Assembly (NCBI GenBank): GCA_964448135.1
Contig: CAYUVH010000007.1
Coordinates: forward strand, 62,001 to 126,000
Length of the DNA: 64,000 nt
From: CAYUVH01 sp964448135
Lineage (GTDB): Bacteria; Verrucomicrobiota; Verrucomicrobiia; Limisphaerales; UBA8199
Reading direction: 5' to 3'
A program made the translations under genes and the position numbers. This document shows positions 27,871-36,432 of this stretch, piece after piece. The notes under the pieces were generated by a model. It did no database searches. It saw only the letters and a list, made by a program, of their open reading frames with translations, and had not been told where the DNA came from. Position 1 is the stretch's first letter; every line of letters starts with the position of its first letter.

Positions 27871-30800
27871 TCAGCCGGGATTGGGCACCACTCGGATCCG
27901 GTAGAAACGCTGCGGACCTGTGGCGTTCGGGTCTACGAGCGTCTTGGTGGTTCCGTCGCCAATAACGCTGTTTACGTTGGTCCAATTCGGGTCGGAGAGG
28001 TTGATCTTGCAGTCGAGGTAATAAATATACCCGTTGTAAGTGAGCACGGACACCGAGAATTGCGTGCCGACCAGCGTCGGCTTTGAGGTGGTGTTGAAAA
28101 CCATGTCATTGCCATACGCAGAGCCGTTGCCGTTGACGGCCACCATCCGGTAGTGGTAGCCGGCCTGTTGGGTCAGTGACGAAATGAGGGCGCCCAGTCC
28201 AACGGCGTTGGTGCCCGAACCCACGTTGACGGTGGCTGTCACCTTGCCGTAGTTGGTGGTCGCGCCGTAGGCGAAGTAGGCCTGGGCGGACAACCCTTTC
28301 GGATTCACGCTGCCACTGAGAGTGGCGCTCGCGTAGGCAAGGTCGGAAATCGGCAGCGTAGTTGCCACCGGCAGGGTCACCGACACCAGCGAGACACGGT
28401 CCAGTTTCGCAAATGGCACGCGGCCCCGGACAATGAGTTGATGCGAGCCGGCGGACAAATGGAACACCGGCGTGCTAAACTGCGGTGAAGTGCAAGTTCC
28501 CGCGCCCATCCACGACACAGCGCGGGTATCGAAATTGGTCGTGATGGTCGAGAACCAGATCATCTGCGGATCCTGCGGTTCCGCATCAATGTTCACGTAG
28601 AACGAATTCTGCCCGAACTTCGGCGCATCAATTATCCCCTGCACGATATAATCCCCCGTGTTGGTGATTACGAAATCATACTCCGCGCGTCCGCCATCGC
28701 TGACGCCGCTGGCGACAGTTTGATAGATGCAGCCGTTGGTGACGATAAAGGGCCCGCTGAGGATTCCATTTTCGGCTTCAAACGTGAGGTTGGACAAACT
28801 GCGCACCCCGGAAACCGAGGTCACCGGCAGAGTCGCCTGCGCCATGGTCTGCCCGTCGCTGACCCGCAGGATCCACGTGTAATTGCTGCCGGCCGAATTG
28901 GCGGGATAGGTGTAGGAAATCGTCGCGACGCTCCCTGTGCCGCTCTGGTAGGGGAATTCACCCACGCCTGCGCGGATGTAACTCCAGGTCCACGACAAGG
29001 CGTCACCGTTCGTATCGGACACCGAGCAGGAATACTGCGCCACACTCCCCGCCTGGACCTGCGTGAAGGGCCGGCTGGCATCAAGATCAGAAAGGTTCTG
29101 CGAGATGGCGGACAGCGTGGGCGCGACGTTGGTCAGGGCGCGGCCGTTGCCGTGGTATTCATAGGCGCCGATGTCCCAGGCCGGTCCCTGCGGGCGGGTA
29201 ATCACTTCCCTATCCACACTGAAATAGGCGCTCAAATCAACGCCCGCGTTGGCCGCGCCACCATCGGTGTCAGCCAGGTGCAGGTCATTGCTCGCGCCGA
29301 AAGGAGTATAGCTGACGAACGTCGGCATATTGGTCCGGCCGTTGGGCTCGAATTTCTGGACCCACGCCGAAGCCGAATAGCTGGCGCCGTAATAAATGAA
29401 AGGCTCGGTGACGGCATTGAAATAGAGGTTCGCGTCGAAAGCGAAAGAATCGCTTGTGAACCCGCAATTGTCCTCGATGTAGAGCAGCGGCATGAAGGTG
29501 CCGTTGCCGCAGTTGTAGAACAGGTTGTTCTTGAATTCGTTGCCCGCGCCGCCCGGCTTGCCTTTCAGGTTCGAAAACGTGATCGGGATCCAGGACGAAT
29601 TGTCCATGAACGTGTTGTTGAAAATCTTGAGGTTCACCAGCGTGGAGATGTTGCCGCCGGAGGAATAGAGCCGGAAATATTCGGGATACGGATCAATCGC
29701 CTGCGTGATGTGAAACAGGTTGTTGAAGATCCAGATGTCATGCGGCTCGGGGTCGCTCCAGCAATCGTAATCGAACACCGAATCGCCCACGTTTTCGAAC
29801 TCGTTGTTGTACACCTTCACGTTGTTGCCGGTGTTCTGAATCATGTCCGGATGCTGCGTGGAGGTGAAATTCGTGGTCGTGTGCTCCACGAAATAATTGC
29901 CGAAGATCGAAACGCCATCGCTGCACTGGATGCCATCGGGACCGGCGTAGCTGCCCGAACCGCCCGGGGGCACCGCCCAGTTGAGAACCATCTCGAACCG
30001 ATTGCTGCAAATGATGTTCGCATCCCAGGTGCCCATGCAGCCGGCAACTGCGATGGCCGCATCACCGCGCACGCCTTGCAGGATGCAGTTGCTGATGCGG
30101 AATTGCGTGGCTGAGGAAGCCAGCCGGATGGGATTGTTGCAATTGGTGGAGGCCACATGGTCAATCACCACGCCCCGCGTGCTATCCGCGTAAATCGCCA
30201 CCGCGCTGGAATTGTCCAGGTAGTTGCGGAGATTGTTGATCACGAGATTGCACTGGCCGTTCACCTCGCCACTGATGGTTACGTAGTCCTTCAGGCACGT
30301 GATGGCCACAGCGTCGTCGAGGTCACCCAAGTAGTCGTAGTCCCAAGTGACCTTGCCGTTGTGGTTGGAATTGGCCGCGTCCAGCGTGATCACGATCGGA
30401 TAATTCGAAATCCCCGCGGCGCCGACGATCAGGGCATTCGTATAGACTTTCGAGGTGCTGCCACCGCTGATGTAGAGCGTGTCGCCGGCTTTCACGCCGG
30501 TTGCCCCCCAGATGATGTTGGAGAAATTGGTCCATGCGTTGGCCCAACTCGTGCCGTTGTTTGAACTGCCCACTGCCGCGTTATCAATATACCAATCCGC
30601 GTGCGGGCCGACGACGCTCAGCACCGCGACCGAACTAGTCACCGCGCCTGCCAGATTCGTGATCACCACGGTGTAGTTCCCCGCGTTCGAGCTTTGCAGG
30701 TTGCTCAGCGTGAGGCTGCTCGAAGTCGCGTTACTCAATTTCGTGGTGCCCCGCCGCCATTGATAACTCAATACCGGAGTACCCGTCGCCGCGACCGTGA

Positions 30801-33800
30801 AGGACGCGCTGCCACCGGGAGGGCCCGCGGTGTTGGTCGGTTGCGTGACAATGACCGGCGCCCCTGCAATGATAAGCGTCGCGACAGAACTGGTCGCCGA
30901 TCCGGCGGAGTTCACCGCCACCAGTGTGTACGGCCCGGCATCTCCGGCGGCAACATTGCTGATGGATACCGAAGTCGAGGTCGCCCCGGTAATCCGCGCG
31001 CTGTTCGTCAAATTGACTCCATTGAACCGCCATTGATAGCTCAACGGCGCCGTTCCGGTGGCTGCACCGGAGAAGGTGGCGATGGTTCCGCTCGTGTTCG
31101 TCAGATTCTGCGGCTGAAGGCTAAAGCTGGGCGGAACCCACACCGTCAGGCTGGCCACCGAACTCGTGACCATGCCGGCCACATTGCTCACCACCAAGGA
31201 GTATCCACCCATGTCTCCAGTCACCACCGAACTGACGCTCAGGACGTTCGAAGTCGCGCCACTGATGCGTCCGCCGTTGGCCATCGGCACGCCGTTATAC
31301 TGCCAGAGATAAGTCAACGGGGCCGTGCCATTCGCGGTGGCGCTGAAAGTCGCAGTGGTTCCAGTCACATTTGTCGTGCTCTGCGGCTGGGAGGCCATGA
31401 CGGGTGTGGAGATTACTGTCAGGCTGGCCACCGAGCTGGTGACTGCGCCGGCGACATTGGTCACAACCAGGGTGTAGTTGCCCGCATCGCCGGGGAGCAG
31501 TCCACTGATCGCCAAAGCACTCGAGCTTGCGCCGGATATCCGTCCGCCGTCTGTCAACGGCGCTCCATTGAATTGCCATTGGTAGCCCAAGGGTGCGGTC
31601 CCGGAGGCGGTGGCGCTGAAATTTGCCGTCGTGCCGCCCACGTTCGTGGTGCTCGCCGGTTGACTGGTCATGGCCGGGGGCACCCAGACGGTCAAAGACG
31701 CGACCGCGCTCGTGATCACGCCCGCCGAGTTGGTGATCACGACGCTGTAATCGCCGGCAAAACCGGTGATCAAATTCGTGATGGTCAGGGTGGGCGAAGT
31801 GGCGCCGCTCACGCGCCCGCCATTGTTGATTTTGCTGCTGCCGTACAGCCATTGGTATGTCAGCGGCTCGGTGCCATTGGCGGCCACGGTAAAATTCACG
31901 GTCGTTCCGACGATATTGGTCGCGCTCTGCGGCTGGCTCGTGATCCCCGGTGGGACCCAAACCGTCAGGCTCGCCCCCGCACTCGTGATCGTCCCCGCCA
32001 CATTGCTCACCACCAGCGAATAATTCCCCGCGTCGCCCGTCACTACTCCGCTGATAGCCAGCGCCGTTGAACTCGCGCCGCTCACGCGGCCTCCGTCGCT
32101 CAAGGGCGCGCCATTATACTGCCACTGATAGGTCAACGGAGCCGTGCCCGTGGCGGTGGCCGTAAATCCCGCCGTGGTTCCGGTGACATTGGTGGCGCTC
32201 TGCGGCTGGCTGGCCATCGCGGGCGGAACCCAGACCGTCAGCGTCGCCACTGCGCTGGTGACCATCCCGGCCATGTTGCTGACCACCAGCGTGTAATTCC
32301 CTGCGTCGCCGGTGACAACGTTGCTGATTCCCAGTGCGCTGGAATTCGCGCCGCTAATCCGGCCGCCATCGCTCAACGCAGTGCCGTTATACTGCCATTG
32401 ATAAGTCAGCGGAGCCGTGCCGGTCGCACTGCCACCGAAATTCGCCGTCGTGCCCACGACATTCGTTGCGTTCTGCGGCTGGCTTGCTATCGCCGGCGGC
32501 ACCCATACCGTCAAACTCGCCACCGCGCTGGTTACCATTCCCGCGACGCTGCTGACCACCAGGCTGTAACTGCCCGCATCGCCCGCAGAAAGATTGCTGA
32601 TGGCCAGAGACGTGGAAGCCGCCCCACTAATACGACCGCCGTTGGCGAGATTCGCTCCGTTGAACCGCCACTGGTAGGACAAGGGATCGGTGCCGCTGGC
32701 CGTGCCGCTGAAATTCGCTGTGGTTCCCGCAATGTTTGTCGCGCTCTGCGGCTGGCTGGTCATCGCGGGCGGCACCCACACTGTCAGGCTCGCGACCGAA
32801 CTCGTGATCATCCCCGCCACGTTGCTCACCACCAGCGAATAATTCCCCGCGTCTCCCACGGTGACCCCGCTAATCGCCAGCGCGGTGGAACTGGCCCCAC
32901 TAATCCGCCCCCCATCGCTGAGCGGCGCACCGTTGTATTGCCATTGGTAGGTCAGGGGCGCGGTCCCACTGGCCGTGGCGCTGAAATTGGCGGTCGTACC
33001 CGTAACATTCGTGGCGTTCGCTGGCTGCAAAGTCACGGCGGGCGGTACCCACACCGTCAGCGAAGCCACCGCGCTGGTCACCACTCCTGCCACGTTGCTC
33101 ACCACCAGCGTATAGTTGCCCGCGTCACCCGCAGTCAAACCACTGATTGCCAGCGCCGTCGAACTCGCGCCCGAAATGCGGCCGCCCTCAGAAAGATTCG
33201 CGCCATTGAAACGCCACTGATAATTCAGCGGCGCCGTGCCGCTCGCGGTGCCGTTGAAATTGGCCGTGGTCCCGGAAATATTCGTCGCGCTCTGCGGCTG
33301 GCTGGTCATCGCCGGCGGCACCCACACCGTCAAGGTCGCCACCGCACTCGTGACCATGCCGGCCACGTTGCTCACCACCAGCGCATAACTCCCCGCATCG
33401 CCTGAAACCACTCCGCTGATCGCCAGCGCGGACGAACTCGCCCCGCTAATGCGACCGCCGTCACCCAATGGTGCGCCGTTATATTGCCACTGGTAGCTGA
33501 GCGGCGCAGTGCCGCTGGCTGTTGCGCTGAAATTCGCCGTCATTCCCGTAATATTGGTTGCGCTCAGCGGCTGGGTGGTCATCGCCGGTGGCACCCACAC
33601 CGTCAACGTCGCCACAGAACTGGTTGTCACTCCGGCTACGTTGCTGACCACCAGCGTGTATTGCCCTGCGTCTCCAGCGACCAAACCACTGATCGCCAGC
33701 GCGGTCGAGGAGGCCCCGCTGATTCGCCCGCCATCGCTGAGATTCGCCCCGTTGTAACGCCACTGATAATTCAACGGCGCCGTGCCGCTCGCTGTGCCAC

Positions 33801-36240
33801 TGAAATTTGCCGTCGTTCCAGTGACGTTCGTCGCGCTTTGCGGCTGGCTGGTAATGGATGGCGGCACCCATACGGTCAGACTGGCCACGGAGCTGGTGAT
33901 CATTCCCGCCACGTTGCTTACCACCAGGGAGTAATTTCCGGCGTCGCCCGCCACCAGCCCGCTGATGGCCAGCACGGTCGTGCTTGCGCCGCTCACGCGG
34001 CCGCCGTTGCTCAGTGGTGCGCCGTTATACTGCCACTGGTAAGTCAGGGGGGCCGTGCCGCTCGCCGTCGCGCCGAAATTCGCGGTCGTCCCCATGATAT
34101 TCGTCGCGCTCTGCGGCTGGCTGGTCATCGCCGGCGGCACCCACACCGTCAACGTGGCCACCGCGCTCGTCACCATCCCCGCCACGTTGCTCACCACCAA
34201 GGTATAGTTTCCCGCGTCCCCGGCGGTCAGGCTGCTGACCGACAGTGCCGTTGAACTGGCTCCGGTAATCCTTCCGTCGTCGGTCAACTTTGTCCCGTTC
34301 AGCCGCCATTGATAGGTCAAGGGGCTGGTGCCGCTGGCGGCTCCGCTGAAGTTCGCCGTCGTGCCGGCAACGTTCGTCGCACTTTGCGGCTGACTCGTCA
34401 CGGACGGCGGAATCAGCACAGTCAGCGTGGCCACTGCGCTCGTAGTCACCCCGGCGACATTGCTCACCACCAGCGTGTAATCCCCGGCGTCCCCGGCCAC
34501 GATGCCGCTGATCGCCAGCGCGGTGGACGTCGCGCCACTGATGCGGCCCCCATTTGATAAATTCGCTCCATTGAACCGCCATTGATAGCCTAGTGGCGCC
34601 GTTCCAGTGGCCGTGGCGCTGAAATTCGCTGTCGTGCCCGTGACGTTGGTTGCGTTCTGCGGCTGGCTGCTGATCACTGGCGGCACCCAAACTGTCAACG
34701 TCGCCACCGCGCTCGTGGTCATTCCCGCCACATTACTCACCACCAGCGAGTAATTCCCGGCGTCACCCGCCACTACCCCGCTGATCGCCAGCGCCGTAGA
34801 GCTGGCACCGGTAATCCTGCCACCATCGCCCAACGGCGAACCATTGAAACGCCATTGATAACCCAGCGGCGCCGCCCCGCTCGCGGCCGCGCTGAAGTTC
34901 GCGGTCGTGCCGGTGATATTCGTTGCACTCTGCGGTTGCGCCGTCATCGTCGGCGGAAGCTGCACGGTCAAAGTTGCGACCGAACTGGTCACCACACCTG
35001 CCAGGTTGCTCACTGTGACTTGGTAACTTCCCCCGTCCTGCACCTGGATGGATCCGATGCCGAAGCTTGAACTGTTCGCCCCGGGCAAATTTGTCCCTTC
35101 ATGCTGCCACTGATAAATCAGCGTCGCACTACCCGAGGCGGTCACATTGAAACTGGCGCTCCCACCTAAAATGTTCGTCACGCTGAGCGGCTGCACGGTG
35201 ATCGCCGGTGGCGAATACAGGGTCAGCACGGCCACCGAACTCGTGACCGCGCCCAGGACGTTGCTGACCACGACGGTATAGCCGCCGGCATCGCCGGACT
35301 GCACGTTGCTGAGATTCAAGGTCGGAGACGTACCCGCCGGCAGGTTCGCCCCATTCAGTCGCCACTGGTAGGTCAACGGAGCAAAACCCGAAGCCGTGAC
35401 GCTGAAGGTGGCATTGCTGCTGGCGAAAACAGTCTGGCCCTGCGGCTGCGAAGTGATATTGACCGCCTTGCATTTGCCCGACGCTCCCGCGGCGTAGATC
35501 GAAGCGATTTCCGCCCCCGATAGCGCCCGCGTGTAGAGCGAGACTTCGTCCATGCGCCCGGCGAACTTCCGGTCCCAGTAGCTCTGCCCCGAGGTGCCGA
35601 GATACATCGGCAGGTTGGTGTAACTCTGCACGAAGCTGACGCTGGTCTGCGCTTCGAGCGTGCCGTTAACGTACACCTGGATTGAATTCGTACTGCGGAC
35701 GCCCGCCACGTGATACCAGACGCCGGTGGAAATTGCCGTCACACCCTGGGCCTCAGCCAGCACGCCGGCGGAGGAAGAAACCCCAAAAACGAAATAATCA
35801 CTCCCGCCCGACCGCGATTTCGTCAAGGCAAACCCCTCGAAATTGGCGTTCCGCGGGTTCTGCTTAAAGACGAGATATTGCTGGCCCGCCGAAGCGCTGC
35901 CCGCCGAATCCAGCGAATTGAACCGCACCCAGGCCTCAATCGTAAGATTGGTCGGCCTCAGGTTGGCCGAGTCCGGAATCGAGACGTAATTGTTGGTCCC
36001 ATCGAAATTGAAGGCCGAACCCACCTGCCCCGCCGCATTGGCGGTCGCCCCGCTCTGCAACGTTCCATTGTTGGTTAAAGTCAGGTCGTTGGCGTTGCCG
36101 TCACCCGGCCACCATCCCACCAACCCATTGGGCGCTGTAAAGCAACTGGCCGCCGCGACTTTCAGCGGCAGCAGCAGGCATAACAGGGCCAACGAAGGTA
36201 CAAACCACCCCCCGGCAAATAAAATTACTCTTGTGCGCAT
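27871..36240 (-). CDS. Giant secreted protein: LamG, Ig-like repeats, parallel beta-helix, carbohydrate-binding tail
   Basis: A 2,789-aa protein. The ATG at 36238-36240 starts a signal peptide (M-R-T-R-V-I-L-F-A-G-G... V-A-A-A), preferred to an ATG 11 codons upstream. Domains: LamG/concanavalin-like (about 32-255, G-L-V-G-W-W-P-G-D-G-N-A-N-D); 18 Ig-like domains of which 15 are regular 91-aa units; a right-handed beta-helix of the pectate-lyase-like kind (about 1880-2360, beginning D-W-Y-I-D-N-A-A-V-G and ending G-P-A-W-D-I-G-A-Y-E-Y); a PKD-like domain; a CBM-like domain (about 2490-2620, F-E-A-E-N-G); an FN3-like domain; and the C-terminal R-F-Y-R-I module. The beta-helix is closely related to the free-standing protein at 36433-38841. 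Binding or cleavage of an EPS, with the Ig stalk as spacer, is inferred. Confidence 0.87.
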   Translation of the reverse strand: MRTRVILFAGGWFVPSLALLCLLLPLKVAAASCFTAPNGLVGWWPGDGNANDLTLTNNGTLQSGATANAAGQVGSAFNFDGTNNYVSIPDSANLRPTNLTIEAWVRFNSLDSAGSASAGQQYLVFKQNPRNANFEGFALTKSRSGGSDYFVFGVSSSAGVLAEAQGVTAISTGVWYHVAGVRSTNSIQVYVNGTLEAQTSVSFVQSYTNLPMYLGTSGQSYWDRKFAGRMDEVSLYTRALSGAEIASIYAAGASGKCKAVNITSQPQGQTVFASSNATFSVTASGFAPLTYQWRLNGANLPAGTSPTLNLSNVQSGDAGGYTVVVSNVLGAVTSSVAVLTLYSPPAITVQPLSVTNILGGSASFNVTASGSATLIYQWQHEGTNLPGANSSSFGIGSIQVQDGGSYQVTVSNLAGVVTSSVATLTVQLPPTMTAQPQSATNITGTTANFSAAASGAAPLGYQWRFNGSPLGDGGRITGASSTALAISGVVAGDAGNYSLVVSNVAGMTTSAVATLTVWVPPVISSQPQNATNVTGTTANFSATATGTAPLGYQWRFNGANLSNGGRISGATSTALAISGIVAGDAGDYTLVVSNVAGVTTSAVATLTVLIPPSVTSQPQSATNVAGTTANFSGAASGTSPLTYQWRLNGTKLTDDGRITGASSTALSVSSLTAGDAGNYTLVVSNVAGMVTSAVATLTVWVPPAMTSQPQSATNIMGTTANFGATASGTAPLTYQWQYNGAPLSNGGRVSGASTTVLAISGLVAGDAGNYSLVVSNVAGMITSSVASLTVWVPPSITSQPQSATNVTGTTANFSGTASGTAPLNYQWRYNGANLSDGGRISGASSTALAISGLVAGDAGQYTLVVSNVAGVTTSSVATLTVWVPPAMTTQPLSATNITGMTANFSATASGTAPLSYQWQYNGAPLGDGGRISGASSSALAISGVVSGDAGSYALVVSNVAGMVTSAVATLTVWVPPAMTSQPQSATNISGTTANFNGTASGTAPLNYQWRFNGANLSEGGRISGASSTALAISGLTAGDAGNYTLVVSNVAGVVTSAVASLTVWVPPAVTLQPANATNVTGTTANFSATASGTAPLTYQWQYNGAPLSDGGRISGASSTALAISGVTVGDAGNYSLVVSNVAGMITSSVASLTVWVPPAMTSQPQSATNIAGTTANFSGTASGTDPLSYQWRFNGANLANGGRISGAASTSLAISNLSAGDAGSYSLVVSSVAGMVTSAVASLTVWVPPAIASQPQNATNVVGTTANFGGSATGTAPLTYQWQYNGTALSDGGRISGANSSALGISNVVTGDAGNYTLVVSNMAGMVTSAVATLTVWVPPAMASQPQSATNVTGTTAGFTATATGTAPLTYQWQYNGAPLSDGGRVSGASSTALAISGVVTGDAGNYSLVVSNVAGTITSAGASLTVWVPPGITSQPQSATNIVGTTVNFTVAANGTEPLTYQWLYGSSKINNGGRVSGATSPTLTITNLITGFAGDYSVVITNSAGVITSAVASLTVWVPPAMTSQPASTTNVGGTTANFSATASGTAPLGYQWQFNGAPLTDGGRISGASSSALAISGLLPGDAGNYTLVVTNVAGAVTSSVASLTVISTPVMASQPQSTTNVTGTTATFSATANGTAPLTYLWQYNGVPMANGGRISGATSNVLSVSSVVTGDMGGYSLVVSNVAGMVTSSVASLTVWVPPSFSLQPQNLTNTSGTIATFSGAATGTAPLSYQWRFNGVNLTNSARITGATSTSVSISNVAAGDAGPYTLVAVNSAGSATSSVATLIIAGAPVIVTQPTNTAGPPGGSASFTVAATGTPVLSYQWRRGTTKLSNATSSSLTLSNLQSSNAGNYTVVITNLAGAVTSSVAVLSVVGPHADWYIDNAAVGSSNNGTSWANAWTNFSNIIWGATGVKAGDTLYISGGSTSKVYTNALIVGAAGISNYPIVITLDAANSNHNGKVTWDYDYLGDLDDAVAITCLKDYVTISGEVNGQCNLVINNLRNYLDNSSAVAIYADSTRGVVIDHVASTNCNNPIRLASSATQFRISNCILQGVRGDAAIAVAGCMGTWDANIICSNRFEMVLNWAVPPGGSGSYAGPDGIQCSDGVSIFGNYFVEHTTTNFTSTQHPDMIQNTGNNVKVYNNEFENVGDSVFDYDCWSDPEPHDIWIFNNLFHITQAIDPYPEYFRLYSSGGNISTLVNLKIFNNTFMDNSSWIPITFSNLKGKPGGAGNEFKNNLFYNCGNGTFMPLLYIEDNCGFTSDSFAFDANLYFNAVTEPFIYYGASYSASAWVQKFEPNGRTNMPTFVSYTPFGASNDLHLADTDGGAANAGVDLSAYFSVDREVITRPQGPAWDIGAYEYHGNGRALTNVAPTLSAISQNLSDLDASRPFTQVQAGSVAQYSCSVSDTNGDALSWTWSYIRAGVGEFPYQSGTGSVATISYTYPANSAGSNYTWILRVSDGQTMAQATLPVTSVSGVRSLSNLTFEAENGILSGPFIVTNGCIYQTVASGVSDGGRAEYDFVITNTGDYIVQGIIDAPKFGQNSFYVNIDAEPQDPQMIWFSTITTNFDTRAVSWMGAGTCTSPQFSTPVFHLSAGSHQLIVRGRVPFAKLDRVSLVSVTLPVATTLPISDLAYASATLSGSVNPKGLSAQAYFAYGATTNYGKVTATVNVGSGTNAVGLGALISSLTQQAGYHYRMVAVNGNGSAYGNDMVFNTTSKPTLVGTQFSVSVLTYNGYIYYLDCKINLSDPNWTNVNSVIGDGTTKTLVDPNATGPQRFYRIRVVPNPG
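30867..34963 (-). repeat. 273-bp tandem coding repeat, 15 copies (91-aa Ig-like unit)
   Basis: The codons for V-P-P-A-M-T-S-Q-P-Q-S-A-T-N recur every 273 bases (near 33319, 33592, 33865 and 34138). Each 91-aa unit has the Ig-like Y-Q-W core (P-L-T-Y-Q-W-Q-Y-N-G), G-G-R-I-S-G-A-S-S-T and D-A-G-N-Y-S-L-V-V-S-N-V-A-G, matching I-set/Ig_3 domains. Alternating copies carry N-G-A-P-L or N-G-A-N-L, hinting at duplication of a two-domain block. Three divergent Ig-like domains flank the array. Confidence 0.92.
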
Positions 36241-36325
36241 CCCGAGTGGAACCTGTATCCGACAGGTCCTCAAGCATTGACGGACAGTCTAGCCCAATAC
36301 CTGCCCTTGTGCCCATGCCATTGAC

Positions 36326-36354
36326 TACGGATTAACCGTCCTGAACACTACGGA
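36326..36354 (-). promoter_or_regulatory. Paired TCCGTA element upstream of the LamG/Ig/beta-helix gene
   Basis: Minus-strand TCCGTA at 36349-36354 and 36326-36331 with 17 bases between; GACGG (36336-36340) is eight bases after the first box and four before the second. It begins two bases after the terminator T-run of the upstream gene and ends 85 bases before the start codon at 36240, which is the expected place for a promoter. Confidence 0.55.
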
Positions 36355-36355
36355 C

Positions 36356-36386
36356 AAAAAAAAGCCCGCGGCCAAAGGCCGCGGGC
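36356..36386 (-). terminator. Rho-independent terminator after the 802-aa beta-helix gene
   Basis: On the minus strand a perfect 10-bp stem (GCCCGCGGCC with GGCCGCGGGC), a three-base loop and then eight T residues. It lies 47 bases beyond the stop codon at 36433 and directly before the paired TCCGTA element, so it separates the two transcription units. Confidence 0.93.
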
Positions 36387-36432
36387 CATTGAGACAGACT
36401 GAGAGAGCAGGAATCCGGCCAAAGACCGGTTT